From positions 868,001 to 932,000 of the forward strand of contig NZ_CP081120.1 in NCBI RefSeq assembly GCF_025141935.1: a DNA stretch of 64,000 bases, read 5' to 3'. This document shows, piece after piece, positions 1-9,787 of the stretch. The DNA comes from Sulfitobacter sp. S190 (GTDB lineage: Bacteria > Pseudomonadota > Alphaproteobacteria > Rhodobacterales > Rhodobacteraceae). A program made the position numbers and the translations under genes. The first letter of the stretch is position 1. Each line of letters begins with the position of its first letter. The notes below the pieces were generated by a model, which saw only the letters and a list, made by a program, of their open reading frames with translations, was not told the DNA's origin and ran no database searches.

Positions 1-1
1 G

Positions 2-394
2 CGGGCGACGCTGGCGCTCGTGCTTGCCTACTCCAGTTTTCTCGCCGAGGTGTTTCGCGCCGGTCTGCAATCGATTGACATCGGCCAGGTCGAGGCGGCC
101 GAGGCGCTGGGGCTCAACCGCTGGCAACGCTTTCGACATGTGATCTGGCCGCAGGCTGTGCGCATCGTCATGCCTCCTCTGGGCAATGATTTCGTGGCCA
201 TGCTCAAGGACAGCTCGCTTGTCTCGGTGGTCGGCGTGCAGGATATCGCCCAGATCGGCAAGCTGACGGCGGCGGGAAATTTTCGCTATTTCGAGACGTA
301 TAATGTGGTCGCGCTGGTGTATCTGACGATGACGATCGCGCTATCTCTGGCGCTCAGGGCGTTCGAGCGGCACCTCAAGAGAAACGACCGCTAG
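2..394 (+). CDS. Amino-acid ABC transporter permease, C-terminal part (cut by window edge)
   Basis: This is the C-terminal 130 residues of an integral membrane permease of the polar amino-acid ABC uptake family (HisM/GlnP type). The reading frame is open from base 2 with no need for the internal GTG at 20, so the gene starts left of the window. The EAA coupling loop that contacts the ATPase is visible as [23 protein letters not shown], and it is followed by the usual '[10 protein letters not shown]' segment and a last membrane helix ([12 protein letters not shown]). The gene ends with a basic tail. The ATPase and binding protein are not in view, so the substrate cannot be named. Confidence 0.9.
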   Translation, partial: RATLALVLAYSSFLAEVFRAGLQSIDIGQVEAAEALGLNRWQRFRHVIWPQAVRIVMPPLGNDFVAMLKDSSLVSVVGVQDIAQIGKLTAAGNFRYFETYNVVALVYLTMTIALSLALRAFERHLKRNDR

Positions 395-451
395 CTTGCA
401 AATGCTTTCGGGTGCGCCATCTCTTGGGCAGATACTTGAAGGAGAACACAG

Positions 452-829
452 ATGAAAACCGCCAAAGACTATATGGACGCCGCCAATGCCGAGGTCCCGA
501 AGATGAGCGCCGAAGATGCCATCGCCAAGCACAAGGCCGGGCAGGGCACCTTTATTGATGTGCGCGACAGCGCCGACATTGCCAAGAGTGGTACGATCGC
601 CGGCGCCCACCGCGTGCCGCGGGGCATGATCGAGTTCCGCGCCGATCCCGCGATGGAGCAGCTCTATGACGATACGTTCCAGAAAGACGCCGAGCTGTAT
701 CTGATTTGCGGCGCGGGCGGTCAGGCGGCGCTGGCCGGCAAGACACTGCGCGATATGGGCTTTACGAATGTCACCAACATCGGCGGTTTCCCTGCGTGGA
801 AAGACGCGGGCGGGCCGACCGAAAGCTAG
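452..829 (+). CDS. Rhodanese-like sulfurtransferase domain protein
   Basis: A 125-residue single-domain rhodanese with no signal peptide, so probably cytoplasmic. The fold markers are FIDVRDSADIAKSGTIAGAHRVPRGMIEF (about residues 34-62) and the active-site loop LICGAGGQAALAG, with Cys86 as the likely persulfide-carrying residue. The loop C-G-A-G-G-Q differs from the classic CRxGxR loop of thiosulfate sulfurtransferases. The C-terminal NIGGFPAWKDAG is the usual rhodanese end. An AAGGAG ribosome site lies just before the ATG. It sits 57 bases after the permease gene and may be co-transcribed. The physiological sulfur donor cannot be read from sequence. Confidence 0.88.
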   Translation: MKTAKDYMDAANAEVPKMSAEDAIAKHKAGQGTFIDVRDSADIAKSGTIAGAHRVPRGMIEFRADPAMEQLYDDTFQKDAELYLICGAGGQAALAGKTLRDMGFTNVTNIGGFPAWKDAGGPTES

Positions 830-984
830 GGCCAAGCGCCCGCATGCATCAGACGCAAGGCATCGGCCGTCTGCCGCCAAACCGGGTGGCGAAACACAGG
901 CGGGCCTTGCCTTGCGCCCCAGAATCCCCTATACGCGCGCCTGTCTAAGGGGCATTAAAAGCCTCGGATGCAGATGACTGAGCA

Positions 985-1010
985 GGGTCGGACCATTCCG
1001 GCCCTCTTTT
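985..1010 (+). terminator. Hairpin plus T-run in the rpsA leader
   Basis: GGGTCGGA (985-992) can pair with TCCGGCCC (997-1004) across a CCAT loop, with one G-U pair, and TCTTTT follows directly. It lies about 100 bases before the rpsA start codon. It is either the end of an upstream transcript or an attenuator in the S1 leader. The structure is read from sequence; the role is inference. Confidence 0.5.
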
Positions 1011-1111
1011 CATTGCAATCCGGGAGACCGCCCCGAAGTCCAATTCACACTCAAGACCGGCGGAGACAACCGCACGGCCAGCTACATCTCTTAAAGGATA
1101 CGATACGCCAC

Positions 1112-2785
1112 ATGGCAAATATGATGGACGAGTTTGAAGCACTCTTGAACGAAAGCTTCGAAATGGACACGCCCGAAGAGGGTTCTGTTGTCAAAGGCAA
1201 GGTCATCGCGATCGAAGCGGGCCAAGCCATCATCGACGTAGGCTACAAGATGGAAGGCCGCGTCGAGTTGAAAGAATTTGCCGATCCCGGCGAAGCTCCC
1301 AAAATTGACGTTGGTGACGAAGTCGAAGTGTTCCTTCGTCAGGTCGAGAACGCGCGTGGCGAAGCCGTCATCAGCCGCGAAATGGCCCGCCGCGAAGAAG
1401 CTTGGGACCGTCTGGAGAAAGCCTACGCCGCAGAAGAGCGTGTCGAAGGCGCGATCTTTGGCCGCGTCAAGGGTGGCTTCACGGTCGATCTGGGCGGTGC
1501 GGTTGCATTCCTGCCCGGCTCGCAAGTTGACGTGCGTCCCGTGCGCGACGCAGGCCCGTTGATGGGTCTCAAGCAGCCATTCCAGATCCTGAAAATGGAC
1601 CGCCGCCGTGGCAACATCGTTGTATCGCGCCGTGCGATCCTCGAAGAATCCCGTGCCGAGCAGCGCGCCGAAGTCATCGGCAACCTGACCGAAGGCCAGA
1701 CCGTAGACGGTGTGGTCAAGAACATCACCGAATACGGTGCGTTCGTGGATCTGGGCGGTGTCGACGGTCTGCTGCACGTCACCGACATGGCGTGGCGCCG
1801 GGTCAACCACCCGTCCGAAATCCTTGCCATCGGCGAGACGATCAAGGTGCAGGTCATCAAGATCAACAAAGAGACACACCGCATCAGCCTCGGCATGAAG
1901 CAGCTGCAGGAAGATCCATGGGATCTGGTAGCCGCGAAGTATCCGCTGGAATCCTCGCACACCGGTCGCGTCACCAACATCACCGACTACGGTGCCTTTG
2001 TTGAGCTGGAGCCCGGCGTTGAAGGTCTGGTCCACGTGTCCGAAATGTCCTGGACCAAGAAGAACGTACATCCCGGCAAGATCGTTTCGACCAGCCAGGA
2101 AGTCGAAGTCATGGTTCTGGAAATCGACAGCGCGAAACGTCGTGTATCGCTTGGTCTCAAGCAGACCATGCGAAACCCATGGGAAGTGTTTGCAGAAACG
2201 CACCCCGAGGGCACGGAAGTCGAAGGCGAAGTCAAGAACATCACCGAATTCGGTCTGTTCGTCGGTCTGCCCGGCGACATCGACGGTATGGTGCACCTTT
2301 CCGACCTCAGCTGGGACCAGCGCGGCGAAGAGGCAATTCAGGACTACCGCAAAGGCGACATGGTTCAGGCCGTTGTCTCCGAAGTGGACGTCGAGAAAGA
2401 GCGCATTTCGCTGTCGATCAAGGGTGTCGGTGGCGACAAGTTTGCCGAAGCCGTTGGCGGCGTGAAGCGGGGCTCCATCATCACGGTGACCGTGACATCC
2501 ATCGAAGACGGTGGTGTGGAAGTGGAATACGAAGGCATGAAGTCCTTCATCCGCCGTTCCGATCTGTCGCGTGACCGTGCCGAACAGCGCCCCGAGCGTT
2601 TCTCGGTCGGTGACAAGGTCGACGTGCGCGTCACCAACGTGGACAGCAAATCGCATCGCCTTGGCGTTTCGATCAAAGCGCGCGAAATCGCCGAAGAAAA
2701 AGAAGCCGTCGAACAGTATGGCTCCTCGGACTCCGGTGCATCGCTCGGCGATATCCTCGGCGCGGCGCTGAAGGGCGACGACTAA
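1112..2785 (+). CDS. rpsA: 30S ribosomal protein S1
   Basis: S1 binds mRNA on the small ribosomal subunit and helps it unfold and enter the mRNA channel. The product is 557 residues, the same as E. coli S1, and has six S1 RNA-binding repeats starting near residues 23, 107, 194, 280, 367 and 454. The middle ones show the clear pattern V..NITEYGAFVDLG..GLLHVTDM. The frame stays open upstream to 968, but I chose the ATG at 1112 (MANMMDEFEALL) because AAAGGA precedes it and S1 proteins begin this way. A strong terminator follows. In many relatives cmk lies upstream; it is not seen here. Confidence 0.97.
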   Translation: MANMMDEFEALLNESFEMDTPEEGSVVKGKVIAIEAGQAIIDVGYKMEGRVELKEFADPGEAPKIDVGDEVEVFLRQVENARGEAVISREMARREEAWDRLEKAYAAEERVEGAIFGRVKGGFTVDLGGAVAFLPGSQVDVRPVRDAGPLMGLKQPFQILKMDRRRGNIVVSRRAILEESRAEQRAEVIGNLTEGQTVDGVVKNITEYGAFVDLGGVDGLLHVTDMAWRRVNHPSEILAIGETIKVQVIKINKETHRISLGMKQLQEDPWDLVAAKYPLESSHTGRVTNITDYGAFVELEPGVEGLVHVSEMSWTKKNVHPGKIVSTSQEVEVMVLEIDSAKRRVSLGLKQTMRNPWEVFAETHPEGTEVEGEVKNITEFGLFVGLPGDIDGMVHLSDLSWDQRGEEAIQDYRKGDMVQAVVSEVDVEKERISLSIKGVGGDKFAEAVGGVKRGSIITVTVTSIEDGGVEVEYEGMKSFIRRSDLSRDRAEQRPERFSVGDKVDVRVTNVDSKSHRLGVSIKAREIAEEKEAVEQYGSSDSGASLGDILGAALKGDD

Positions 2786-2817
2786 GCTTTAGACCTGCGT
2801 CAATTTGCAGGTTGATC

Positions 2818-2849
2818 GGGCCTCGTACCAGTCGGTGCGGGGCCCTTTT
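2818..2849 (+). terminator. Rho-independent terminator of rpsA
   Basis: A 12-base stem GGGCCTCGTACC (2818-2829) pairs with GGTGCGGGGCCC (2834-2845), with two G-U pairs, around the loop AGTC. TTTT follows. It starts 32 bases after the rpsA stop codon. Confidence 0.85.
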
Positions 2850-3058
2850 CATATTCCGAATCGGGGTAAGGTGCTGCACCTGCATCCAAATTTGCACCGC
2901 GAGCGAGTCTCAATAATGGCGGAATGGTTGCAAAATGCCGCTGAAATACATCCTCAGGCGGCAGAAAATCACCGCTACCCCCATCCGGTCACTTTTCGGC
3001 GAGTGTGTTATTTCCTATACTGACGCAAAATAGCGCCAGATTACGCGGGGAGACCATG

Positions 3059-3343
3059 ATGATCCGATCGGAATTGATCCAGAAGATCGCGGATGACAAT
3101 CCACACCTCTACCAACGCGACGTGGAGCGCATCGTGAACACCATTTTCGACGAGATCACTTCCGCCATGTCGCGCGGCGACCGGGTCGAATTGCGCGGCT
3201 TTGGCGCGTTTTCGGTCAAGCAACGTGATGCACGGGTCGGACGGAACCCAAGGACCGGTGAGACTGTTCATGTAGAAGAGAAACATGTACCGTTCTTCAA
3301 AACGGGCAAGTTGCTCCGTGATCGTCTGAACGGGAAGAGTTAA
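3059..3343 (+). CDS. ihfB: Integration host factor subunit beta
   Basis: IHF is a DNA-bending heterodimer of the HU family used in replication, recombination and sigma-54 promoters. This 94-residue product ([24 protein letters not shown]...) has the IhfB pattern, including the arm segment RNPRTGETV, whose proline intercalates into DNA, and the end [15 protein letters not shown]. Two adjacent ATGs occur (3056, 3059). I prefer the second because it gives the normal IhfB N-terminus and better spacing from GGGGAG. The rpsA-ihfB order is standard in proteobacteria. The stop codon overlaps the next start by one base (TAATG), which suggests translational coupling to the lapA-like gene. Confidence 0.96.
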   Translation: MIRSELIQKIADDNPHLYQRDVERIVNTIFDEITSAMSRGDRVELRGFGAFSVKQRDARVGRNPRTGETVHVEEKHVPFFKTGKLLRDRLNGKS

Positions 3344-3693
3344 TGCGCTATATCCGCTATGCCTGCATCGCCATTTTTGCCGTGGCGCTGATTTCTGTGG
3401 CTTTGGCAAACCGCGAGATGGTGCCGTTGAAGGTTCTGCCGGATGAGTTGTCCGGTTTGTTCGCGGTGAACCCGTCGATCCAGATGCCTTTGTTCATCAT
3501 CATCCTTGGCAGCATTCTGGCGGGTCTGTTGGTCGGCTTTATCTGGGAATGGATTCGCGAACATGCGCAACGTGCCGAAGCGGCGGCGCAGGCCCGCGAA
3601 ATGCGGCGCCTGCAGCGCGAGAACGCCAAGCTGAAGGCGGAAAAGCACGAAGGCAAGGACGAGGTGATCGCCCTGCTGGACCAAGCCAGCTAA
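3343..3693 (+). CDS. LapA-domain (DUF1049) small membrane protein
   Basis: A 116-residue inner-membrane protein with two predicted helices (about residues 5-22 and 48-70) and a charged C-terminal coiled coil ([28 protein letters not shown]). This is the lipopolysaccharide assembly protein A (LapA) domain architecture. In E. coli, LapA/LapB tune LPS synthesis through FtsH-mediated LpxC turnover; whether this distant relative does the same is unknown. The start codon shares one base with the ihfB stop. TrpF starts only 4 bases downstream, so ihfB, this gene and trpF are probably one transcript. Confidence 0.85.
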   Translation: MRYIRYACIAIFAVALISVALANREMVPLKVLPDELSGLFAVNPSIQMPLFIIILGSILAGLLVGFIWEWIREHAQRAEAAAQAREMRRLQRENAKLKAEKHEGKDEVIALLDQAS

Positions 3694-3697
3694 GCCA

Positions 3698-4345
3698 ATG
3701 CCCGAGGACATTTCTGTCAAGATTTGCGGTCTGAAAGACGTCGCGGCCATCGACGCGGCCGCACAGGCGGGCGCGCGCTATGTCGGCTTCGTTTTCTTTC
3801 CCAAATCACCGCGCAACGTCAGTCTGACGCAGGCCGCTGATCTGGCGATCCATGTGCCCGTGGGTGTGGCGAAAGTTGCCCTGACGGTGGATGCGGATGA
3901 TGAATTCCTTGATGAGCTGACTACGCGGGTGCCGTTGGACATGATCCAGTTGCACGGCCGCGAAACACCGCAAAGAGTTGCCGAGGTGAAGGCCCGTTTC
4001 GGACTGCCTGTCATGAAAGCGGTCGGCGTTGCGGACGCAGACGATTTCACCGCTCTGGATGCCTACGCCGGAGTGGCAGATCAGCTGCTCGTGGATGCCA
4101 AGCCACCCAAGGACGGAACTTTGCCGGGCGGGAACGGGCTGTCGTTTGACTGGCGGCTTCTGGCAGGGCGGGTGTGGCGCACGCCCTGGATGCTGGCGGG
4201 CGGATTGGACGCAACCAACGTGGGAGAGGCGATCTCGCGGACCGGCGCGCGACAGCTGGACCTGTCGTCAGGCGTTGAATCTGCGCCGGGGGTCAAGGAC
4301 GCCGCCAGGATCGCCCGTTTCATGGACGCCGCACGCGCCGCCTGA
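3698..4345 (+). CDS. trpF: Phosphoribosylanthranilate isomerase
   Basis: TrpF catalyses the Amadori rearrangement of N-(5-phosphoribosyl)anthranilate to CdRP in tryptophan synthesis. The 215-residue product is a single TIM barrel of normal length. Key motifs are VKICGL, with the catalytic Cys at residue 10, [16 protein letters not shown] with the catalytic Asp, the phosphate-binding [12 protein letters not shown], and [15 protein letters not shown] at the C-terminus. It starts 4 bases after the lapA-like gene and is followed after 96 bases by trpB, the usual alphaproteobacterial order. Confidence 0.97.
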   Translation: MPEDISVKICGLKDVAAIDAAAQAGARYVGFVFFPKSPRNVSLTQAADLAIHVPVGVAKVALTVDADDEFLDELTTRVPLDMIQLHGRETPQRVAEVKARFGLPVMKAVGVADADDFTALDAYAGVADQLLVDAKPPKDGTLPGGNGLSFDWRLLAGRVWRTPWMLAGGLDATNVGEAISRTGARQLDLSSGVESAPGVKDAARIARFMDAARAA

Positions 4346-4441
4346 TACTCCGGGGGCAGCCCTGCGGCCCGATGCCGCTTTACGATTGACGCATCCGGCG
4401 GTAGGACTTGGCGACAGATTTTTCCGCAAAGGCGCACCGCA

Positions 4442-5674
4442 ATGGCAAACGATCTTTTCAACAGCTTCATGACCGGCCCGGACGAAAACGGGCGTTTCGG
4501 TGAGTTCGGCGGCCGGTTCGTTTCCGAAACACTGATGCCCCTGATCCTCGATCTGCAGGCCGAGTATGATAAGGCGAAGGACGACGCATCATTCTGGGCC
4601 GAGATGGACGACCTGTGGGAGCACTACGTCGGGCGCCCGAGCCCGTTGTATCTGGCCGAGCGTCTGACCGAAGAGCTGGGCGGAGCCAAGATCTATATGA
4701 AGCGCGATGAGCTGAACCACACCGGCGCGCATAAGATCAACAACGTGCTCGGCCAGATTATTCTGGCCCGCCGCATGGGTAAGAAGCGGATCATCGCGGA
4801 AACAGGTGCGGGGCAGCACGGCGTGGCCACGGCGACGGTCTGCGCGAAATTCGGTTTGAAATGCGTCGTATATATGGGTGCACACGATGTGGAGCGTCAG
4901 GCACCCAATGTGTTCCGTATGCGCCTGCTGGGCGCTGAGATTGTACCGGTCACATCAGGGCGCGGGACATTGAAGGATGCGATGAACGACGCGCTGCGGG
5001 ACTGGGTCACGAATGTGCGCGACACTTTCTACTGCATCGGGACCGTGGCGGGGCCGCACCCGTATCCGGCGATGGTCCGCGATTTCCAGAGCATCATCGG
5101 CAAGGAGGTCCGCACACAGATGGACCGCGCGGAAGGCCGTTTGCCCGATACGATCATTGCAGCGATCGGGGGCGGTTCAAATGCGATGGGCCTGTTCTAC
5201 CCGTTCCTGGACGATAAAGAGGTCGACATCATCGGTGTCGAGGCAGGCGGCAAGGGCGTGAACGCCAAGATGGAGCACTGTGCATCCCTCACGGGTGGCC
5301 GTCCGGGCGTCCTTCACGGCAACCGAACCTATCTTCTGCAGGACGATGACGGCCAGATCCTCGAGGGCTTTTCGATTTCTGCGGGTCTGGACTATCCCGG
5401 TATCGGGCCGGAACACGCGTGGTTGCATGACATCGGCCGCGCGAAGTACGTCTCGATCACAGACAAGGAAGCGCTGGCCGCATTCCAGAAGTGCTGTGAG
5501 CTGGAGGGTATCATCCCGGCGTTGGAGCCGAGCCATGCTCTGGCCCATGTGATGAAGATTGCTCCGGAATTGCCCAAGGATCACATCATCTGCATGAACA
5601 TGTGTGGTCGGGGCGACAAGGACATCTTTACCGTCGCCAAAGCGCTCGGGTTCGAGATGGGTGAATTCGCCTAA
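4442..5674 (+). CDS. trpB: Tryptophan synthase beta subunit
   Basis: The PLP-dependent beta subunit condenses indole with L-serine to give tryptophan, receiving indole through a tunnel from TrpA. The 410-residue product has the full TrpB1 sequence: [16 protein letters not shown] at the N-terminus, the PLP lysine in HTGAHKINN, the catalytic glutamate region ETGAGQHG, the phosphate loop GGGSNAMG and the C-terminal [10 protein letters not shown]. In many bacteria trpA follows directly; here trpA lies 9.2 kb away on the other strand (14893-15684). Confidence 0.98.
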   Translation: MANDLFNSFMTGPDENGRFGEFGGRFVSETLMPLILDLQAEYDKAKDDASFWAEMDDLWEHYVGRPSPLYLAERLTEELGGAKIYMKRDELNHTGAHKINNVLGQIILARRMGKKRIIAETGAGQHGVATATVCAKFGLKCVVYMGAHDVERQAPNVFRMRLLGAEIVPVTSGRGTLKDAMNDALRDWVTNVRDTFYCIGTVAGPHPYPAMVRDFQSIIGKEVRTQMDRAEGRLPDTIIAAIGGGSNAMGLFYPFLDDKEVDIIGVEAGGKGVNAKMEHCASLTGGRPGVLHGNRTYLLQDDDGQILEGFSISAGLDYPGIGPEHAWLHDIGRAKYVSITDKEALAAFQKCCELEGIIPALEPSHALAHVMKIAPELPKDHIICMNMCGRGDKDIFTVAKALGFEMGEFA

Positions 5675-5766
5675 AGTTGTCCAAGGCATCCGGGGCCATG
5701 GTTCGGACATCGCAGCCTTTGTGCTGCGGTGGTCCCGTATCATCGTGCCTCGGGGAAGCCCGCCGC

Positions 5767-6351
5767 TTAGCGCGTAAGCTCCAACACATCGAGCAGGCTT
5801 TCGTTCACCGGCGCAGGGAACATGAGCCGCGCGCGCGTGTCAGACACCCTTTCAAACACCGCCACGTCCGGCTGGATCGTGCCGTTTCCCCGAAAATCGG
5901 GCGGCAACTCGGCGTAATCCTGAGGGGTTTCCGACGCAACATAGCCAACGCCCAGATAGACCGGTCGCCCGTCGATGATATCGATCCGGCCGGATGTGCG
6001 TTGCGAACCGCTGAGTTTTTCAAATCGCGCACCGGCGATGTCCAGAGTGATACGGCATTTGAAATTAGTGTAGACGACCAGTTTGGCGGGGCCACCCAGC
6101 TTCATCGTCCGGCAATTCCAATCCCCTTGCAAAGAGGGCGCAAACGCGATGTCTGGGGTGCCGGACAATGCCTGTGTCAGTGCGGCCACGTCTTCCTGCG
6201 CACCGGTTTGAAACGCTTCGAGCAGCGCGGCGCCGACAGTTTCGTCGAAACGCTCAAGGCGGACCTGTTCCTGAGGGCGGATATCATACGCTGCCGCGGC
6301 ACCTGCCAGCATTTGCAGTCCAAGGATCAGCCCCAAAAACGGTCTGGTCAT
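5767..6351 (-). CDS. DUF4893-type secreted protein
   Basis: A 194-residue protein with a cleavable-looking signal peptide (about residues 1-20, ending in AGAAAA), so probably periplasmic. The body matches, as far as I can recall, the DUF4893 family of unknown function found mainly in Alphaproteobacteria. Visible features are a GDWNCRTMKLGG segment, FKCRI with a second cysteine that could pair with the first, and a C-terminal VFERVSDTRARLMFPAP strand region. Its ATG overlaps the stop codon of the upstream DUF2237 gene (ATGA), indicating an operon with it. No enzymatic function is evident. Confidence 0.75.
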   Translation of the reverse strand: MTRPFLGLILGLQMLAGAAAAYDIRPQEQVRLERFDETVGAALLEAFQTGAQEDVAALTQALSGTPDIAFAPSLQGDWNCRTMKLGGPAKLVVYTNFKCRITLDIAGARFEKLSGSQRTSGRIDIIDGRPVYLGVGYVASETPQDYAELPPDFRGNGTIQPDVAVFERVSDTRARLMFPAPVNESLLDVLELTR

Positions 6352-6725
6352 GACGCGTCCAGTGCATGTGCCTCAAGCACGTCCAACGGCACGATTTCAA
6401 GCGCGCGCTTGTGGGTTGCGGCGAGGTGCACCCGTGGGCCGCATCCTTCATCCGCGGCCTGCAGAAACCGACCGGCACACAGGCACCAGCTGTCGCCGGG
6501 TTTGAGACCCGCAAAGCCGAAGGTGGGGTTGGGCGTACTCAGGTCGTTGCCCACGTATTTCGAGTACGCGAGAAATTCGGCTGTCATGACGGCACAAACC
6601 GTATGGCTTCCCTGATCGGCGTCGCATGTATTGCAGTAACCGTCCCGGAAAAATCCAGTTTTGGGGTCCATACCGCAAGTGACCAATGGCCCGTCCAAAA
6701 CGTTCAAACTCGGGTCAGGATCCAT
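6348..6725 (-). CDS. DUF2237 family protein
   Basis: A 125-residue cytoplasmic protein of the DUF2237 family, function unknown. Typical motifs are NVLDGPL..C...P.TGFFRDGYC.T...D.G.HTVCAVMT.EFL.YSK..GNDLSTP.P.FGF.GLKPGDSWCLC, followed by WxxA-like GRFLQAADEG and the end LEIVPLDVLEAHALD. Several conserved cysteines suggest a metal or redox role, but nothing specific can be claimed. The start at 6725 (MDPDPSLN) gives the family N-terminus; the longer upstream frame overlaps the neighbouring hydrolase gene. It overlaps the DUF4893 gene by four bases. Confidence 0.85.
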   Translation of the reverse strand: MDPDPSLNVLDGPLVTCGMDPKTGFFRDGYCNTCDADQGSHTVCAVMTAEFLAYSKYVGNDLSTPNPTFGFAGLKPGDSWCLCAGRFLQAADEGCGPRVHLAATHKRALEIVPLDVLEAHALDAS

Positions 6726-6732
6726 GGGTCGC

Positions 6733-7899
6733 CTATCTAAGTTGTGTTGCAATCGAGCGGAAGATTTCCACATTCTGTGCGCTGACGCCAGCCTCACGGA
6801 ATTTACGGTCGGCGGCGTTGACCGCAACCACGACCCCCGCCGCGCGATTGATATAGATGTATTGGCCGTAGACGCCCCGCGCCATGAATTCGCCCGGCTC
6901 TGCGTTGACGGGAATCCACCACTGGTAGCCATAGCCGATCTCGCCCGGCTGGGTTGGCGCACTTGGCGCGGTTGAGGCCGCGACCCACTCTGCGGGCACG
7001 ATCTGTTGGCCGTTATAGCGACCGTTTTGCAAAAACATCTGGCCCATGCGGGCATAGTCGCGCGTGGTCAGGTTGAGCCCGCCCAGAACAAAGGCAGTCC
7101 CAACGCCGTCGGTCAGGTAATAGGGCGCATATTCGAGTCCCATCGGCGCTACGATTTTCTCGCTCATCAGCTCTGCGATGCTGCGCCCTGTGGCACCGCG
7201 CACCACCATCGACAGGACATGCGTATCGATAGAGACGTATTTCCATTGTGCACCGGGCGCGGCAAATGTGACGTCCAGATCCGCCGCGAAGTCATCCATT
7301 TCTCCGCCAAGCGCCAGCACGCGGCCCATCCGGTTGATGTCGGAGGATTTGTCGAGATAGTCCTCGTCGAAGGTTACCCCGCTGGCCATGTTGAGCACGT
7401 TGCGGACCGTCGCCCCGTCGTAAGCACCGCCGCGCAGAGCGGGCGCATATTGGACCACGGGATCGTCGAGGGAGGCGATGGCGCCTTTGTCCAGCAAAAC
7501 ACCGATCAACGCAGAAAGATAGCTTTTGGCGACGGACCAGCTGATCCGCTTGTCCTGCGGCGTCGTCCCTTTGTGATAGCTTTCGTGCACGATCTGGCCG
7601 TCCTTGAGAATGACGAGCCCGGTCACGTCACGCGCGCCAATCCAGTCCGTCACATCGGCCGAAAGCTGAAAATCGGGACCATAAGGCAGTTCGGTCGTGG
7701 GCCCGTCACCGCGCGGCACCGCCACGGTGAGAAACGCGGCGTCCATATTCGAGAAATTCTCGACGATGCGGTCTTGCGCGAAGAGGGAGTTCACTGCCAG
7801 AAGCCGACCGATTTCCTCGCGTTTCCACAGGCCTATGACCACGATCGCCAGCACAGCGGCAAGCAAAAGCCGGCCAAGCCATTTTCCGAATGTTCTCAT
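6733..7899 (-). CDS. Serine hydrolase of the class C beta-lactamase / penicillin-binding fold
   Basis: A 388-residue protein with one N-terminal membrane anchor (about residues 8-24), so probably attached to the periplasmic face of the inner membrane. The nucleophile motif SxxK is SVAK in KRISWSVAKSYLSALIG. The second motif is YVS (WKYVSIDTH), as in EstB and 6-aminohexanoate hydrolases. A C-terminal YGYQWWIP and GVYGQYIYINRAAGVVVAV matches the family end. This group includes esterases, amidases and peptidases rather than true beta-lactamases. The substrate is unknown. It ends seven bases before the DUF2237 start and probably heads that operon. Confidence 0.85.
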   Translation of the reverse strand: MRTFGKWLGRLLLAAVLAIVVIGLWKREEIGRLLAVNSLFAQDRIVENFSNMDAAFLTVAVPRGDGPTTELPYGPDFQLSADVTDWIGARDVTGLVILKDGQIVHESYHKGTTPQDKRISWSVAKSYLSALIGVLLDKGAIASLDDPVVQYAPALRGGAYDGATVRNVLNMASGVTFDEDYLDKSSDINRMGRVLALGGEMDDFAADLDVTFAAPGAQWKYVSIDTHVLSMVVRGATGRSIAELMSEKIVAPMGLEYAPYYLTDGVGTAFVLGGLNLTTRDYARMGQMFLQNGRYNGQQIVPAEWVAASTAPSAPTQPGEIGYGYQWWIPVNAEPGEFMARGVYGQYIYINRAAGVVVAVNAADRKFREAGVSAQNVEIFRSIATQLR

Positions 7900-7965
7900 G
7901 TGTCGCCACTCCCTTTGTCGTCACTCAACCACGCGGGATGCAGAGCGGGCCAGCGCGACCTTACG

Positions 7966-9006
7966 TCAGGCCTCGTGTTGCCATTTTACCCAGCGGCCAT
8001 GAAAATCGGCGCGGCCCAGGGCAACCCGAATATCACCAGGCCACATGCGCAGGGTCACTGCGGCGCCGCGTGCGCCGCTGGTGTCGCCGTCGCTTTCCAT
8101 AGACAGCCAGGCAAGCGGACGATCGCGTGTCGCCTGCTGGCCTGCCGCTTCCATCAGCGCCCGGCCATGTGCGCGTGCGGGCGACGGAAAATACTGCCAA
8201 GCGACAGAGTGTTGCACCAGATGCAGGCAGCCTTGCGGCGCGGACGCCAGTCGTCCTCCTAGCCAGTCAATGGCATCGCCACGTTCGATGGGTGCTGTCA
8301 TTATCGATGCCGCGGCGCGGGTCATGGCGAGCCGTTCGGGTTGATCGGGCCACAGATACGCAGTGAGACGCAGCAGATCGTCACCGTTCGCGACCCTGAG
8401 CGGGTTCAGATCCACGCCCGCGCGCCCCGCAATCGTGGGGACATAGGTGCTGGGGGCGGGGCCGCTCCAGTCGGGCGTCAAGCTGATGACGGGCATCGGC
8501 GCGCCGTAGCGTGTGCCACCGATCTCGAGCGCGTAGTGGTCCCACATCAGGTTGAGACCGCCACTGGCACCCAGTTCGCTCAGATGCACCGGCAAATCGA
8601 AATGCGCGGCGGCCGCACGCGCGCCCGCGATCAGAACCGCAGAGCGCCGTACCTCGTTGGTTTGGGGCGGGCTGTCGGTCCAGTCTAGCAAATAGGCTTC
8701 GTGCGCGTCCAACGCCTCCAGTACCGCATCGCGCAAATCGGCGTCGCTGCTTTCGTGCGGCGGATAAAGCGCCGCCAAACCGGGCGCGCGCCGGGTCAAA
8801 ACAAGTGCGTGCAGCCCACCTGCAATGCGCAGGGGCAAAGAGTGGCCCGCTGGCCCTATATCCCCGTCGAATGCCGCAAATTTGCGGCCCAATGCGCTGT
8901 GGTCTGGCCAGTGGCGCGACAGAATTTTCAGAAGCTGCCCCATGAACGGGGACCCGAGCGCAATGCAACTTTCTGCTTGCTGGGCAAAGGCTTCCGGCAG
9001 GCTCAT
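7966..9006 (-). CDS. DUF2332 family protein
   Basis: A 346-residue cytoplasmic protein of the DUF2332 family, whose function is unknown. Family hallmarks I recognise are the N-terminal [20 protein letters not shown], the glycine-rich [18 protein letters not shown] (around residue 144-160), the [23 protein letters not shown] segment and [13 protein letters not shown]. The GASGGLN motif resembles a nucleotide or SAM-binding loop, but that is only a resemblance. The start codon overlaps the pth stop (ATGA), so it is translated after pth. Confidence 0.82.
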   Translation of the reverse strand: MSLPEAFAQQAESCIALGSPFMGQLLKILSRHWPDHSALGRKFAAFDGDIGPAGHSLPLRIAGGLHALVLTRRAPGLAALYPPHESSDADLRDAVLEALDAHEAYLLDWTDSPPQTNEVRRSAVLIAGARAAAAHFDLPVHLSELGASGGLNLMWDHYALEIGGTRYGAPMPVISLTPDWSGPAPSTYVPTIAGRAGVDLNPLRVANGDDLLRLTAYLWPDQPERLAMTRAAASIMTAPIERGDAIDWLGGRLASAPQGCLHLVQHSVAWQYFPSPARAHGRALMEAAGQQATRDRPLAWLSMESDGDTSGARGAAVTLRMWPGDIRVALGRADFHGRWVKWQHEA

Positions 9007-9710
9007 TTAAAGCGGTCCATGAGATGCTGCATCGCGGAGCGGTCGTCGGCAGGCGGCGCAGTGCCCTTTTCGGGCGTATCCGGTTTGTCTGCCTTTTGCT
9101 TTGGTGCGTCGGATGGACGTTTCGTGCCGGTCGACGGACGCGGCGGCGCAGTGCGCAGGGCAACCGCATTCATGAATTTCGCGCTATCCCCTGCGGCCAG
9201 AAACGGGGCGCCATCGCTCACGCCGCGCATCACATCGTCAAGCCAGTGCTCGTCCGCCTTGGCGAAATCATGAAGCACGTAGCCCGCAACACGGTCCTTG
9301 TGTCCCGGATGCCCGATCCCCAGCCGTACGCGGCCGTAGTCTGCCCCCAGATGACCGTGGATGGAGCGCAACCCGTTGTGGCCCGCGTGTCCGCCACCCA
9401 TCTTGAATTTTACCTTGCCGGGGGCGAGATCAAGCTCATCGTGCAGGACGATGATGTCTTCAGGGTCGATTTTGTAGAAGGCAGCGGCCGCCTGAACCGA
9501 TTGGCCGGATTTGTTCATGAAGGTTTCCGGTTTGAGAAGGATCGCGCGGTCGCTACCAAAACGACCCTCGCTCACCACGCCCTGATGTTTGGATTTCCAT
9601 GGTCCAAACCCGTGATCAGAGGCGATCTGGTCCACCACCATGAAGCCGATGTTGTGCCGGTGACCTGCGTATTTGGGTCCGGGATTGCCAAGACCAACAA
9701 TCAGCTTCAT
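9003..9710 (-). CDS. pth: Peptidyl-tRNA hydrolase
   Basis: Pth releases tRNA from peptidyl-tRNA that drops off ribosomes. The product ([27 protein letters not shown]) has the active-site His in HNIGF, the conserved FMNKSGQSV, the catalytic Asp region [15 protein letters not shown] and [12 protein letters not shown]. At 235 residues it is longer than the usual 190-200; the extra C-terminal part ([20 protein letters not shown]...) is low-complexity and positively charged, with a final helix [13 protein letters not shown], a pattern I recall in Rhodobacteraceae. I chose the ATG at 9710 because GGAGGTGGAG stands just before it; the open frame continues further without support. Confidence 0.95.
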   Translation of the reverse strand: MKLIVGLGNPGPKYAGHRHNIGFMVVDQIASDHGFGPWKSKHQGVVSEGRFGSDRAILLKPETFMNKSGQSVQAAAAFYKIDPEDIIVLHDELDLAPGKVKFKMGGGHAGHNGLRSIHGHLGADYGRVRLGIGHPGHKDRVAGYVLHDFAKADEHWLDDVMRGVSDGAPFLAAGDSAKFMNAVALRTAPPRPSTGTKRPSDAPKQKADKPDTPEKGTAPPADDRSAMQHLMDRFK

Positions 9711-9787
9711 CTCCACCTCCCTGTGTGCTCCGGCCCTGCCTATCAAAGACGCGGGGCAGTTGAAATGCGCGATCCGACGCCGTGATG

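Noticed and set aside
1091..2656. 521-codon open frame on the minus strand inside rpsA
   Set aside because: It is the antisense shadow of the S1 gene; its translation shows no domain and the plus-strand protein is certain.
6348..7055. 235-codon minus-strand frame around the DUF2237 gene
   Set aside because: Only the last 125 residues match a family. The extra N-terminal part is in a wrong frame over the serine hydrolase gene, so the start was moved to 6725.
7006..8262. 418-codon plus-strand frame
   Set aside because: It lies antisense to the serine hydrolase and DUF2332 genes, both with recognised motifs, and has no ribosome site or domain.
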